64,000 nt of DNA from Streptomyces sp. NBC_00425. GTDB lineage: Bacteria > Actinomycetota > Actinomycetes > Streptomycetales > Streptomycetaceae. Under the pieces are notes generated by a model, which did not search any database, had not been told where the DNA came from, and saw only the letters and a list, made by a program, of their open reading frames with translations. Position numbers and translations under genes: made by a program. Location of the stretch: positions 3,224,001-3,288,000 of the forward strand of contig NZ_CP107928.1 in the NCBI RefSeq assembly GCF_036030735.1, in the 5' to 3' direction. This document shows, piece after piece, positions 15,648 to 25,143 of this stretch (position 1 is its first letter; each line of letters opens with the position of its first letter).

Positions 15648-16667
15648 TCACTCCAGCACCACGATCTCGGCCGGGTCGAAGGAGACTCCCACCGCGTCGC
15701 CGACCCCGGGTGCGTCCCGCAGCGCACACGCCGCCTCGAGCGTCGGCGCGTCCTCCGGCCGCAGCCGCAGGGCGACATGGGTGCCGCGGAACGTGCGCGC
15801 GGCGACCGTGCAGCGCAGCCCCTCGTCCGCGCCGGCCAGGCGGACGCCGGCGGGCCGCACGAGCAGCGTGCGCGCCCCCTGACCGGAGCCGGCCGGCACC
15901 GGCACCTTCCCCCACGGCGTGACCGCCGCCTCGCCCGTGACGGTCGCCGCCACCACGTTGTCGAAGCCGAGGAAGCGGGCCACGAACGCGTCCGCCGGCC
16001 GCTGCCACACCTCGAGGGGCGTGCCCGACTGGGCGATCCGGCCGTCCCGCATCACCACGACCCGGTCGGCGAGCGCGAACGCCTCACCCTGGTCGTGCGT
16101 GACCGCGAGCACGGTCGTGCCCAACCGGCCGAACAGCTCCCGCAGTTCTCCCACGAGGCGCTCGCGCAGTGACCGGTCGAGCTGCCCGAGCGGCTCGTCG
16201 AGCATCAGCAGCCGGGGCCGCGGGGCGAGCGCCCGGGCCAGCGCCACCCGCTGCTGCTCACCGCCGGAGAGCGCCGCCACGGCGCGGCCCCCCGCCCCCG
16301 GCAGCCCGACCAGCTCGAGCAACTCCCGCACCCGGTCGCCCCGTCGACCCTTCGGCATACCGCGCATACGCAGCCCGAAGGCCACGTTGCCGGCCACGTC
16401 CCGCTGCGGGAACAGCTGGTGGTCCTGGAACATCAGCCCGATCTCCCGCTGGTGCGCGGGCGTCCCGGCCTGGTCGCGTCCGTCGAGCCGGACCCGTCCG
16501 CCGTCCAGCGGCTGGAGCCCGGCCACCGCCCGCAGCAGCGTCGACTTGCCGCTGCCGCTGGGCCCGAGCACACACACCACCTCGTGCTCGGCGACCGCGA
16601 GATCGACCTCGTCGAGTGCGGCGTGCCCGCCGAACCGCACGGTCGCGCGTTCCAGCTCCAGCAGCAT
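15648..16667 (-). CDS. Thiamine-type ABC importer ATPase
   Basis: The 339-residue ATPase has Walker A (GPSGSGKST, about residues 35-43), Q-loop (MFQDHQLFPQRDVAGN), signature (ALSGGEQQRVALARAL), Walker B (LLMLDEP) and H-loop (AVTHD). A C-terminal extension of about 100 residues with a TOBE-like region resembles FbpC/PotA-class importers. Its ATG overlaps the permease stop codon by one base (TGATG). The operon lies behind a TPP riboswitch, so the cargo is thiamine or a derivative. Confidence 0.88.
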   Translation of the reverse strand: MLLELERATVRFGGHAALDEVDLAVAEHEVVCVLGPSGSGKSTLLRAVAGLQPLDGGRVRLDGRDQAGTPAHQREIGLMFQDHQLFPQRDVAGNVAFGLRMRGMPKGRRGDRVRELLELVGLPGAGGRAVAALSGGEQQRVALARALAPRPRLLMLDEPLGQLDRSLRERLVGELRELFGRLGTTVLAVTHDQGEAFALADRVVVMRDGRIAQSGTPLEVWQRPADAFVARFLGFDNVVAATVTGEAAVTPWGKVPVPAGSGQGARTLLVRPAGVRLAGADEGLRCTVAARTFRGTHVALRLRPEDAPTLEAACALRDAPGVGDAVGVSFDPAEIVVLE

Positions 16668-18289
16668 CAGAACTCTCCCGTCCGGTCGGTGCGCAGTCGC
16701 TCGAGCACCAGCAGCGCCACCGCGCACACCACCATCAGAATCGTCGAAAGGGCCATCGCCTGGCCGTAGTTGAGCTCTCCTGCCCGGCCGAGCAGTCGCG
16801 CCACGGCGACCGGCAGGGTCGGGTTGTCGGGCCGTGCGATGAACACGGTCGCCCCGAACTCCCCGAGCGACACCGCGAAGGCGAACCCGGCCGCGACGAG
16901 CAGCGCCCGCCGCACCAACGGCAGGTCCACCTCCCGCCAGACCCGCCACGGGGACGCGCCCAGCACGGCGGCGGCCTCGCGCAGTCGCTGATCCACCGCC
17001 CGCAGCACCGGCAGCATGGTCCGCACGACGAAGGGGACGCCGACCAGCGCCTGCGCGAGCGGGACGAGAATCCAGCTGGTCCGCAGGTCCAGCGGAGGCT
17101 CGTCCAGCGCGATCAGGAAGCCGAAGCCGACGGTCACCGCGGAGACGCCCAGCGGCAGCATCAGCAGGGCGTCGAAGCCGCGTACCAGCCGTCCGGCGTC
17201 CCGTCGGGCCAGCGCGGCCGCGGCGAGCCCGCCGACGAACACGGCGACGGCGGTCGCGACGACGGCGTACTCCAGCGAGTTGCCGATCGCGTCGATCGGC
17301 GGAACCAGGAAGACGTTGCCGTCGTCGCTGGTCAGCGCACGGTAATAGGCGAAGTCGGGCGCGTCGAAAGAGCGTTGCACCAGCACCGCGAGCGGCAGCG
17401 CCAGCAGCACGGCGATCGTGGCGAGCACCCCGGCCAGCAGCGTCCACTGCCCCGCCCCACGCGGCCGGCGCGCCGTGCCGGCCGCGTCGACCAGCCGCAG
17501 CGCTGACTCCCGCCGCCGCACCGTCCAGGCGTGCACGGCGAGGATCGCGCCCACGGCGGCGAACTGGACGATCGTGAGGACGGCGGCCGTCGACAGGTCG
17601 AGGATCTCGGAGGTCTGCCGGTAGATCTCCACCTCGAGGGTGGAGAAGGTGGGGCCGCCGAGGATCTGCACCACGCCGAACGAGGTGAAGGTGAACAGGA
17701 ACACCATCAGCGCGGCAGCCGCGACGGCGGGTCCGAGCGCCGGCAGGGTGACCGTGCGCCAGGCACGCAGACGGGACGCGCCCAGCATCCTCGCCGCCTC
17801 CTCCTGCCGGGGGTCCAGCTGCGCCCACAGCCCGCCCACCGTCCGGACGACGACCGCGTAGTTGAAGAACACGTGCGCCAGCAGGATCGCCCACACCGTG
17901 GTGTCCAGCCGTACGCCCCACAGCTCGTCGAGCAGCCCGCCCCGGCCGACCAGCGCCAGGAACGCCGTGCCGACGACGACCGTCGGCAGCACGAACGGCA
18001 CGGTGACGACGGCCCGCAACACCTGCTTCCCGGGGAAGTCGAGGCGCGCGAAGACATAGGCGGCGGGCAGCGCGACCAGCAGGGTGAGAGCGGTGGAGGC
18101 CAGCGCCTGCCAGAGGGTGAACCACAGGACGTGCCGGATGTCGGACTGCGCGAGCACGTCCCCCACCCGCCCGAACCGCCAGGAGCCGTCGGCGTCCAGC
18201 CCCCGGGCGACGATCGCGGCGACCGGGTAGGCGAAGAAGATCGCGAAGAACGCGACGGGCACGGCCATGAGACCGAGCCGCGCCGCCAC
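16667..18289 (-). CDS. Thiamine-type ABC importer permease (fused double permease)
   Basis: The protein of about 540 residues has two binding-protein-dependent permease modules in tandem, each with about six helices and an EAA-type loop (EEAARMLGASRLRAWRTVTLP in the first, REAAAVLGASPWRVWREVDLP in the second, both just partly needed). This matches ThiP-like permeases. I chose GTG 18289; ATG 18268 is the alternative and neither has a strong site, so coupling to the binding-protein gene 90 bases upstream is likely. It ends where the ATPase gene begins. Confidence 0.86.
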   Translation of the reverse strand: MAARLGLMAVPVAFFAIFFAYPVAAIVARGLDADGSWRFGRVGDVLAQSDIRHVLWFTLWQALASTALTLLVALPAAYVFARLDFPGKQVLRAVVTVPFVLPTVVVGTAFLALVGRGGLLDELWGVRLDTTVWAILLAHVFFNYAVVVRTVGGLWAQLDPRQEEAARMLGASRLRAWRTVTLPALGPAVAAAALMVFLFTFTSFGVVQILGGPTFSTLEVEIYRQTSEILDLSTAAVLTIVQFAAVGAILAVHAWTVRRRESALRLVDAAGTARRPRGAGQWTLLAGVLATIAVLLALPLAVLVQRSFDAPDFAYYRALTSDDGNVFLVPPIDAIGNSLEYAVVATAVAVFVGGLAAAALARRDAGRLVRGFDALLMLPLGVSAVTVGFGFLIALDEPPLDLRTSWILVPLAQALVGVPFVVRTMLPVLRAVDQRLREAAAVLGASPWRVWREVDLPLVRRALLVAAGFAFAVSLGEFGATVFIARPDNPTLPVAVARLLGRAGELNYGQAMALSTILMVVCAVALLVLERLRTDRTGEF

Positions 18290-18378
18290 GCTCCCCCGGG
18301 CGTGGCGGACGCCGCGGACGCCCTCACCACTCCCGCCTCCCCCGCCTCCCGGAGCCTTGGGAGCTCCCTCGGCCGGGT

Positions 18379-19455
18379 CTACTTCAGTACGAGCGAGGTC
18401 CACGACTTGACCCACTGGTCGCGACGGTCGGCGATCTTCGCCGGGTCCATGGTCTCGGGGTGCTCGGCGGCGGGCCCGTACTGCGTGAACTCGGCGGGCA
18501 CGGCCGCCCCCTTCACCACCGGGTAGACGAACATGTTGAGCGGCATGTCCTGCTGGAACTTCTTGCTGATCAGGAAGTCGATCAGCGCCTTGCCGCCCTT
18601 GGCGTCGGCCGCGTTGCTCAACAGCCCGGCGAACTCGATCTGCCGGAAGCAGGTGCCGGTCGCGACACCGGTGGGTGCGGTGGTCGGCTTGGGGTCGCCG
18701 AAGACCACCTCGGCGGGCGGCGAGGAGGCGTAGGAGACGACCAGCGGACGGTCGGCCTTCGCCTTCCTGCCGCCGGCGGACCCGGAGAACTCCTCGTTGT
18801 AGGCCTGGTCCCAGCCGTCGACCACCTTCACCCCGTTCGCCTTGAGCTTCTTCCAGTAGCCCTCCCAGCCGGCGTCGCCGTACTGCGCGGCCGTGCCGAG
18901 CACGAAGCCGAGGCCGGGCGAGGAGGTGGCGGCGTTCTCGGTGACGAGGAGGTCCTTGTACGCGGGCTTCACCAGGTCGTCGAAGGTGGCCGGCGGGGCC
19001 AGCTTGTGCGCGGTGAAGTACGCCTTGTCGTAGTTGACGCAGATGTCGCCGAAGTCGACGGGCGTGACCCGGTGCTTGTCGGCGTCCAGCCGGTACCGGG
19101 CGTCGACCTGGTCCAGCCCCTTCGCCTCGTACGGCTGGAACAGCCCGTTGTCGAGCGCGCGGGAGAGAAGGGTGTTGTCGACGCCGAAGAAGACGTCGCC
19201 CTGCGGGTGGTCCTTGGTGAGGATCGCCTTGTTGACGGCCTGCCCGGCGTCGCCGTCCTTGAGGACCTTCACCCGGTAGCCGGACTGCTTCTCGAAGTCC
19301 GCGAGCACGCTCTTGGAGACGGCCCACGAGTCGTGGCTGACGAGGGTGACGGTCTTGGAGTCCGCCTCGCTCTTCCCGTCCGTCGACGACCCGCACGCGG
19401 ACAGGACGACCAGGCCGAGCCCGACGGCCGCGGCGACGAAGGTCTTGTTCTGCAC
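18379..19455 (-). CDS. Thiamine-binding lipoprotein of the ABC importer
   Basis: The 358-residue protein has a lipoprotein signal with lipobox LSAC (Cys about residue 21) and a periplasmic-binding-protein fold resembling ThiB/TbpA: VTLVSHDSWAVSKSVLADFEK, then VNKAILTKDHPQGDVFFGVDN, DFGDICVNYDK and a long C-terminal lobe. It would capture thiamine outside the cell and deliver it to the permease encoded downstream. The start is GTG 19455 behind AGGAGGAA. It is the first gene of the riboswitch-controlled operon. Confidence 0.88.
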   Translation of the reverse strand: MQNKTFVAAAVGLGLVVLSACGSSTDGKSEADSKTVTLVSHDSWAVSKSVLADFEKQSGYRVKVLKDGDAGQAVNKAILTKDHPQGDVFFGVDNTLLSRALDNGLFQPYEAKGLDQVDARYRLDADKHRVTPVDFGDICVNYDKAYFTAHKLAPPATFDDLVKPAYKDLLVTENAATSSPGLGFVLGTAAQYGDAGWEGYWKKLKANGVKVVDGWDQAYNEEFSGSAGGRKAKADRPLVVSYASSPPAEVVFGDPKPTTAPTGVATGTCFRQIEFAGLLSNAADAKGGKALIDFLISKKFQQDMPLNMFVYPVVKGAAVPAEFTQYGPAAEHPETMDPAKIADRRDQWVKSWTSLVLK

Positions 19456-19491
19456 TGGAATTCCTCCTGGGGTGGACCAGGAAGAGACGCG

Positions 19492-19528
19492 GCCCTGCCC
19501 GGGGTCCGCACGGGACCCCGGGCAGGGC
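19492..19528 (-). terminator. Perfect 16-base hairpin in the thiamine operon leader
   Basis: GCCCTGCCCGGGGTCC (19492-19507) and its exact complement (19513-19528) flank a 5-base loop. It lies between the TPP riboswitch and the first gene and is probably the expression platform: a terminator whose formation depends on the aptamer. No long U tract follows. Confidence 0.75.
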
Positions 19529-19549
19529 GCAACAGCTCGAGTGATGACC

Positions 19550-19637
19550 GAACTTCCTACCCAGAATGACCTGGGCGAGGTTCAGAGGGTCTGCGGCCCG
19601 GTTGCCGCACTCTCAGCGCTGTGGCGCTCCCCTGTCG
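19550..19637 (-). promoter_or_regulatory. TPP (THI-box) riboswitch
   Basis: On the minus strand the leader shows the conserved TPP aptamer blocks in order: CGCTGAGAG, then GACCCTCTGAACCT, then GGTCATTCTGGGTAGGAAG, with pairing arms near both ends. TPP binding lowers expression of thiamine genes, so the downstream transporter should be made when thiamine is scarce. Confidence 0.95.
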
Positions 19638-19679
19638 GAATATGAAGATGTCTGAATCTGACGATGCGATGTGGCCAGA

Positions 19680-20786
19680 TTACCTCTCCGTGGCCGCGAG
19701 CTGACCACAGGCGCCGTCGATCTCCTGACCACGGGTGTCCCGGACGGTGACCGGCACCCCGTGCGCGGCGATCGCCTCGACGAACGCCTTCTCGTCCTCG
19801 GGCCGGGACGCCGTCCACTTCGAGCCCGGGGTCGGGTTCAGCGGGATCAGGTTCACATGCACGGGCTTGCCGCGCAGCAGCCGGCCGAGCCGGTCACCGC
19901 GCCAGGCCTGGTCGTTGATGTCCCGGATCAGCGCGTACTCGATGGACAGCCGACGGCCGGACCGCTCGGTGTACTCGAACCCGGCGTCCAGCACCTCGCG
20001 CACCTTCCACCGCGTGTTCACGGGGACGAGGGTGTCGCGCAGTTCGTCGTCGGGGGCGTGCAGGGAGATCGCGAGCCGGCACTTGAAGCCCTCGTCGGCG
20101 AACCGGTGGATGGCCGGCACCAGCCCGACCGTCGACACGGTGATGCCCCGCTGGGACAGCCCGAGGCCGTCGGGCGCCGGATCGGTGAGGGCGCGCACGG
20201 CTCCCACGACCCGCTTGTAGTTGGCGAGCGGCTCGCCCATCCCCATGAACACGATGTTCGACAGCCGCGCCGGCCCGCCGGGGACCTCCCCGTCCCGCAG
20301 CGCACGCATCCCGTCGACGATCTGGTGCACGATCTCGGCGGTGGACAGGTTCCGGTCGAGCCCCGCCTGCCCGGTCGCGCAGAACGGGCAGTTCATCCCG
20401 CACCCCGCCTGCGAGCTGATGCACATGGTCACCCGGTCCGGGTACCGCATCAGCACCGACTCCACGAGCGTGCCGTCGAACAGCCGCCACAGCGTCTTGC
20501 GCGTGGTCCCCTGGTCCGTCGACAGATGCCGCACGACCGACATCAGGTCCGGCAACAGCGCCTCGCGCAGCTTCTCGCGGGAACCGGCGGGGATGTCGGT
20601 CCACTCCGCCGGGTCGTGCGCGTAGCGCGCGAAGTAGTGCTGCGAGAGCTGCTTGGCGCGAAACGGCTTCTCGCCGACCTCCGCCACGACCTCCTTCCGC
20701 TCGGCGGGCGAGAGATCGGCAAGGTGCCGCGGCGGCTTCTGGGCTCCGCGGGGGGCGACGAATGTGAGTTCTCCGGGCTTCGGCAT
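19680..20786 (-). CDS. rlmN: Dual-specificity rRNA/tRNA adenine-C2 methyltransferase RlmN
   Basis: The 368-residue radical-SAM enzyme methylates C2 of A2503 in 23S rRNA and of A37 in some tRNAs. The cluster motif CGMNCPFC gives Cys 129, 133 and 136. A second conserved Cys near the end ([11 protein letters not shown], about residue 360) is the methyl-carrying residue. [14 protein letters not shown] and STVGLVPAI are family hallmarks. I start at the ATG at 20786 because it gives the usual N-terminus; a longer frame exists. The thiamine operon leader starts 43 bases downstream on the same strand. Confidence 0.94.
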   Translation of the reverse strand: MPKPGELTFVAPRGAQKPPRHLADLSPAERKEVVAEVGEKPFRAKQLSQHYFARYAHDPAEWTDIPAGSREKLREALLPDLMSVVRHLSTDQGTTRKTLWRLFDGTLVESVLMRYPDRVTMCISSQAGCGMNCPFCATGQAGLDRNLSTAEIVHQIVDGMRALRDGEVPGGPARLSNIVFMGMGEPLANYKRVVGAVRALTDPAPDGLGLSQRGITVSTVGLVPAIHRFADEGFKCRLAISLHAPDDELRDTLVPVNTRWKVREVLDAGFEYTERSGRRLSIEYALIRDINDQAWRGDRLGRLLRGKPVHVNLIPLNPTPGSKWTASRPEDEKAFVEAIAAHGVPVTVRDTRGQEIDGACGQLAATER

Positions 20787-20944
20787 AACACGACCAGTGT
20801 CGCAGATCATCTCCGGCCCCCCGGTCCGCAGCGGGGTGGGAGTGGTCACCCACGAGCACCGCCTGCCGGCGTCGTTCGGCTCCCTACGGCCCGGAGACGG
20901 CCCGAAGGGCGTGCGACCGGGAATGGGATGATCCCCCCGGAGGG

Positions 20945-21178
20945 ATGCGAGTGGACATGTTCGAACTGATGGAGTGGCTGGCCGAGCGCGGCGTCACGAC
21001 CGTCTTCAAGGTCGACGGTGACCGCGTCGTCGAGCGACGGGCGGCATGGATGGTCATCGTCAGCGGCGGCCCGCTCGGTGACGACTCGTTCTTCCGTGCC
21101 GACCTGGCCACGCCGGACGCATGCCTCGACTCGCTGCTCACGCACCTGGAGACCAACGGCCTGTCCCCGTTCGCATGA
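20945..21178 (+). CDS. Small conserved actinobacterial protein, unknown function
   Basis: The 77-residue protein begins [19 protein letters not shown] after two residues and contains [20 protein letters not shown]. It looks like a small alpha/beta fold without membrane segments or cysteine clusters. I know similar proteins only as conserved hypotheticals beside rlmN/cdsA in Streptomyces. The start at 20945 lies behind GGAGGGA. It is divergent from rlmN and convergent with cdsA, with a strong shared hairpin downstream. Confidence 0.7.
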   Translation: MRVDMFELMEWLAERGVTTVFKVDGDRVVERRAAWMVIVSGGPLGDDSFFRADLATPDACLDSLLTHLETNGLSPFA

Positions 21179-21216
21179 CCAACGGCCTCTGCTCGTGAGC
21201 CGGTCGTGCCACGGCA

Positions 21217-21251
21217 GCGGGCCCCGTCCTGGAGAGGAGGACGGGGCCCGC
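21217..21251. terminator. Bidirectional hairpin between the small gene and cdsA
   Basis: A perfect 14-base stem (GCGGGCCCCGTCCT and its complement) with a 7-base loop lies between two convergent stop codons, so it can end transcription from both sides. Confidence 0.8.
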
Positions 21252-21270
21252 GACGCACGTGTGGGTGCCG

Positions 21271-22473
21271 TCAGCCCGAACCCGCGAACAGGACGAAGAG
21301 GGCCCAGACCACCGGTGCCGTCGGCAGAAGGCTGTCCAGGCGGTCCATGATTCCGCCGTGGCCCGGCAGCAGGGTGCCCATGTCCTTGATGCCCAGGTCC
21401 CGCTTGATCATGGACTCGCCCAGGTCGCCCAGCGTGGCGCTGACCGCGACGGCGAGACCGAGCAGCAGGCCCTGCCACCACGTGCCGTCGTCGATCAGGA
21501 ACTGCATGCACAGCGCACCGGCCACCATCGCGAACGACACCGCGCCGAGCAGGCCCTCGCGGGTCTTGCCGGGGCTGATGCGCGGAGCGAGCTTGGTCTT
21601 GCCGAAGCGCCAGCCGACGGCGTACGCACCCGTGTCGCTGACGACCGTCAGGAGCAGGAAGATCAGGACGCGGAAGGCCCCGTCGTCGGCGGTGAGCATC
21701 AGGGCGACGAACGTGGCCAGGAACGGGACGTAGAAGGCCGCGAAGACGCCGGCGGTGACGTCCTTCAGGTAGCCCTCGGGCGGCTCGGTCATGCGCCAGA
21801 CCAGCACCGCGAGCGCGGTGAGGGCCATGGCGACCCAGGCGCCCTCGGGTCCCCGGACGTATCCGGCGACGACCATCGCGGCCCCGCCGACCGCGAGCGG
21901 CACGAGCGGCGCCTTGATGCCCTTGCGCTCCTGCAGCCTGCTGGTCAGCTCCCACAGACCCACGACGACGGCGACCGCTATCACGCCGACGAACACGGCC
22001 TTGACGACGAACAGCGACGCCACGATCACGACGCCGAGCCCGACGCCGACCCCTATGGCCGCGCCCAGGTCTCGGCCCGCGCTCTTCTTCTGCGGTGCGG
22101 GCGCCGGCTGAGGGGCGTCGGGCATGGGCTCCGGATTCTGCGGCACCGCCGCAGGGGGCTGTGCCGACGGGGTGTCGTTGCCGTGGGCGGCGTCGCCGTA
22201 GGACTGGGTGCCGTAGGGCGCGCCGCCGTAGTTCTCGTCTCGGAACAAGGGGCCGCCCGGCCGAGCGGCCCCCCGGTCGTCATCCTGGTGACCGCCGTGT
22301 GCGGGTACGTCGGGGACGATGGGCATGGGGCGAGTCTGCTGCGCCTCAGGCGCATCGTACGCGGGACCCGCCGGGGCGGCCCCCTGGACAGGTCCCGGCC
22401 CCTGGTCGACGGGCCCCCAGTACCCGGCCCTCGGTCCGGCGTGCGGCGGTGAGCCCCAGGAAGAGTCGTTCAT
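21271..22473 (-). CDS. cdsA: Phosphatidate cytidylyltransferase
   Basis: The 400-residue membrane enzyme makes CDP-diacylglycerol from phosphatidate and CTP for phospholipid synthesis. The N-terminal ~120 residues are a Pro/Gly-rich, low-complexity tail typical of Streptomyces. About eight helices follow. The CDP-diglyceride synthase signature is clear: SDTGAYAVGWRFGKTKLAP, RISPGKTREG, and KDMGTLLPGHGGIMDRLDSL near the end. Its ATG overlaps the frr stop codon (TGATG), so the two are coupled. It is the last gene of the rpsB-tsf-pyrH-frr-cdsA series. Confidence 0.95.
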   Translation of the reverse strand: MNDSSWGSPPHAGPRAGYWGPVDQGPGPVQGAAPAGPAYDAPEAQQTRPMPIVPDVPAHGGHQDDDRGAARPGGPLFRDENYGGAPYGTQSYGDAAHGNDTPSAQPPAAVPQNPEPMPDAPQPAPAPQKKSAGRDLGAAIGVGVGLGVVIVASLFVVKAVFVGVIAVAVVVGLWELTSRLQERKGIKAPLVPLAVGGAAMVVAGYVRGPEGAWVAMALTALAVLVWRMTEPPEGYLKDVTAGVFAAFYVPFLATFVALMLTADDGAFRVLIFLLLTVVSDTGAYAVGWRFGKTKLAPRISPGKTREGLLGAVSFAMVAGALCMQFLIDDGTWWQGLLLGLAVAVSATLGDLGESMIKRDLGIKDMGTLLPGHGGIMDRLDSLLPTAPVVWALFVLFAGSG

Positions 22474-23030
22474 CAGACCTCGAGAAGCTCTGATTCCTTG
22501 TGCTTCAGGAGCTCGTCCACCTGGGCGACGTACTTCGCGGTGGTGTCGTCGAGCTCCTTCTCCGCACGGCGGCCCTCGTCCTCGCCGACCTCGCCGTCCT
22601 TGATCAGCTTGTCGATCGCGTCCTTGGCCTTGCGGCGGACCGCGCGGATGGACACCTTGGCGTCCTCGCCCTTGCCCTTGGCGACCTTGATGTAGTCACG
22701 GCGGCGCTCCTCGGTCAGCTCCGGGAACACCACGCGGATGATGTTGCCGTCGTTGCTCGGGTTGACGCCCAGGTCGGAGTCGCGGATCGCCTGCTCGATG
22801 TTGCGCAGCGCGGTCTTGTCGAACGGGGTCACCACCGCCATGCGCGGCTCCGGCACCGAGAACGAGGCCAGCTGGTTGATCGGCGTCGGTGCGCCGTAGT
22901 AGTCGGCGACGATCTTGTTGAACATCGCCGGGTGCGCACGGCCGGTGCGGATCGCGGCGAAGTCCTCCTTGGCGACGACGACGGCCTTCTCCATCTTCTC
23001 CTCGGCCTCGAGGAGGGTCTCTTCGATCAC
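22473..23030 (-). CDS. frr: Ribosome recycling factor
   Basis: The 185-residue protein (from the second of two adjacent GTG codons, [20 protein letters not shown]) is a canonical ribosome recycling factor that splits post-termination ribosomes with EF-G. Family motifs include [27 protein letters not shown] and [18 protein letters not shown]. Length and start match the S. coelicolor protein from memory. It sits between pyrH and cdsA, with 173 bases separating it from pyrH. Confidence 0.97.
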   Translation of the reverse strand: MIEETLLEAEEKMEKAVVVAKEDFAAIRTGRAHPAMFNKIVADYYGAPTPINQLASFSVPEPRMAVVTPFDKTALRNIEQAIRDSDLGVNPSNDGNIIRVVFPELTEERRRDYIKVAKGKGEDAKVSIRAVRRKAKDAIDKLIKDGEVGEDEGRRAEKELDDTTAKYVAQVDELLKHKESELLEV

Positions 23031-23203
23031 CACTTGCTCCTGCGTGTCTTGAGTAGGCCCGGCTGCGGATCCTTGCGGGGGCGGCGGCCGGCTGCGTCGC
23101 GTCTTCTTCCTGCACGGTTCCCGACCGGCAGGACATTGTCCATCCCCCGACCAGGGTCCGCCCCCCGGTCAGGTGTTGTCGTACGAAACCGGGTTTCCAC
23201 CGG

Positions 23204-23962
23204 TCAGGCTCGGCCGCCTTGCTCGTCCACGAGCGTGCCGATCTTCTCACCCTTGACGGCGCGAGCGATATTGCCCTCCGCGAGAAGCTCGAAGACGAGG
23301 ATCGGGAGTTTGTTGTCCCGGCACAGCGTGACCGCCGTGGCGTCGGCGACCTTCAGCTCGCGCGTGATGACCTCGCCGTAGCCGAGGGCGTCGTACTTGA
23401 CGGCCGCCGGGTTGGTCTTGGGGTCGGAGTCGTAGACGCCGTCCACACCGTTCTTGCCCATGAGCAGCGCCTCGGCGTCGATCTCCAGGGCGCGCTGCGC
23501 GGCGGTGGTGTCGGTGGAGAAGTACGGCATGCCCATACCGGCGCCGAAGATCACCACACGGCCCTTCTCCAGATGCCGCACGGCGCGCAGCGGGATGTAC
23601 GGCTCGGCGACCTGGCCCATCGTGATGGCGGTCTGGACGCGGCTGTCGATGCCCTCCTTCTCCAGGAAGTCCTGGAGGGCGAGGCAGTTCATGACGGTGC
23701 CGAGCATGCCCATGTAGTCCGAGCGGGCGCGGTCCATGCCGCGCTGCTGGAGTTCGGCGCCGCGGAAGAAGTTGCCGCCGCCGATGACGACCGCGATCTC
23801 GGCGCCGTCGCGCACGACCGCGGCGATCTCGCGGGCGATCTTGTGCACCACGTCGGGGTCCACGCCCAGGCCCCCACCGCCGGAGAACGCCTCTCCGGAC
23901 AGCTTCAGCAGGAACCGGCCGTGTACCTTGCCGTCGTCGCTCTTCTGGGCCTTGGTGGTCAT
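23204..23962 (-). CDS. pyrH: UMP kinase
   Basis: The 252-residue protein phosphorylates UMP in pyrimidine nucleotide synthesis. It shows the amino-acid-kinase fold: [12 protein letters not shown] at the start, [40 protein letters not shown] and [17 protein letters not shown] start at ATG 23962 behind GGGAACTC. It follows tsf after a hairpin at 24003-24050 that may reduce readthrough, and precedes frr. Confidence 0.97.
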   Translation of the reverse strand: MTTKAQKSDDGKVHGRFLLKLSGEAFSGGGGLGVDPDVVHKIAREIAAVVRDGAEIAVVIGGGNFFRGAELQQRGMDRARSDYMGMLGTVMNCLALQDFLEKEGIDSRVQTAITMGQVAEPYIPLRAVRHLEKGRVVIFGAGMGMPYFSTDTTAAQRALEIDAEALLMGKNGVDGVYDSDPKTNPAAVKYDALGYGEVITRELKVADATAVTLCRDNKLPILVFELLAEGNIARAVKGEKIGTLVDEQGGRA

Positions 23963-24002
23963 GGGAGTTCCCGCCTCTTTCGCGTGGTGCACAAACGAAG
24001 AA

Positions 24003-24050
24003 GGCCACTGCCGGTGGGGTGTCGTTCGCATCCCATGCGCGGCAATGGCC
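24003..24050 (-). terminator. Hairpin between tsf and pyrH
   Basis: GGCCACTGCCG (24003-24013) pairs with CGGCAATGGCC (24040-24050) with one G-U pair. On the minus strand it is followed by TTCTTCGTTTG, so it resembles an intrinsic terminator or attenuator. Confidence 0.65.
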
Positions 24051-24151
24051 TCCTCGTCAGATCTGCTGTCGTCCGCCACGCGTGCGCGTGACGGCGTACC
24101 GGACGACTGCACCCGACCCTATCGGGCCGACGCGTCGATCGCGGTACGGAC

Positions 24152-24988
24152 TCAGATGCCGACCTTGATGCGCGAGAAGCGCTTCAGGGTGACACCGGCC
24201 TCGTCCAGAACCTTCTGGACCGACTTCTTGTTGTCGAGCGCGTACGGCTGGCCGAGCAGCGTGGCGTCCTTGAAGAAGCCGTTGAGGCGACCCTCGACGA
24301 TCTTCGGCAGGGCGGCCTCGGGCTTGCCCTCGGCGCGGGTGGTCTCCTCGGCGACGCGGCGCTCGGACTCGACGACCTCGGCCGGCACGTCCTCCTTGGA
24401 GAGGTACTTCGGCGCGAAGGCGGCGATGTGCTGGGCGACGCCCTTGGCGATCTCGGCGTTCGGCTTGTCCAGCTCGACGAGAACACCGATCTGCGGGGGC
24501 AGGTCGGGCATCGTGCGGTGCATGTACGCGGTGACGTAGCCGTCGGCGAACTGCGCGAAGCGGTCCAGCACGATCTTCTCGCCGAGGTTGGCGTTGGCCT
24601 CGTCCACGAACGCCTGGACGGTCTTGCCGGCCTCGATCTCGGAGCCGAGCAGCGCCTCGATGTCGGCCGGGGCGGTCTTCGCCACGTGCTCGGCGATCGC
24701 GGCCGCGACGGCCTGGAACTTGTCGCCCTTGGCGACGAAGTCGGTCTCGCACTTCAGCTCGACGATGACGCCGGAGGAGTTGTCGTCGGCGATGATCGAG
24801 ACCACGGCGCCGTTCTCGGCGGAGCGGCCCTCGCGCTTGGCGACGCCCTTCTGGCCCTTGATGCGGAGCGCCTCGACGGCCTTGTCGACGTTGCCCTCGG
24901 CCTCGTCCAGCGCCTTCTTGCAGTCCATCATGCCGGCGCCGGTGAGCTCACGGAGCTTCTTGACGTCAGCGGCGGTGTAGTTCGCCAT
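24152..24988 (-). CDS. tsf: Elongation factor Ts
   Basis: The 278-residue protein exchanges GDP on EF-Tu. The N-terminal UBA-like module (YTAADVKKLRELTGAGMMDCKKALDE) and the EF-Tu-contacting CETDFVAKGDKFQ are intact. Length is usual for actinobacteria. It follows rpsB on the same strand with a 155-base gap holding a hairpin, the standard rpsB-tsf arrangement. Confidence 0.97.
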   Translation of the reverse strand: MANYTAADVKKLRELTGAGMMDCKKALDEAEGNVDKAVEALRIKGQKGVAKREGRSAENGAVVSIIADDNSSGVIVELKCETDFVAKGDKFQAVAAAIAEHVAKTAPADIEALLGSEIEAGKTVQAFVDEANANLGEKIVLDRFAQFADGYVTAYMHRTMPDLPPQIGVLVELDKPNAEIAKGVAQHIAAFAPKYLSKEDVPAEVVESERRVAEETTRAEGKPEAALPKIVEGRLNGFFKDATLLGQPYALDNKKSVQKVLDEAGVTLKRFSRIKVGI

Positions 24989-25101
24989 GATCTGTGAATC
25001 TCTCTCGGAGTTCGAAGTCTCGAAGATCTACGAAGATCTGCGGGCTGTGGGTGGACGGCGGGCGGCACGCTCGGTGCCCCCCGCCGTCACTCAGCCCTAC
25101 G

Positions 25102-25131
25102 GCCGTACGGACCGCGTGGCGACCGTACGGC
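25102..25131 (-). terminator. Hairpin between rpsB and tsf
   Basis: GCCGTACGG (25102-25110) pairs with CCGTACGGC (25123-25131) around a 12-base loop just after the rpsB stop. It may attenuate readthrough into tsf. Confidence 0.5.
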
Positions 25132-25143
25132 TCACGGCCTGAC

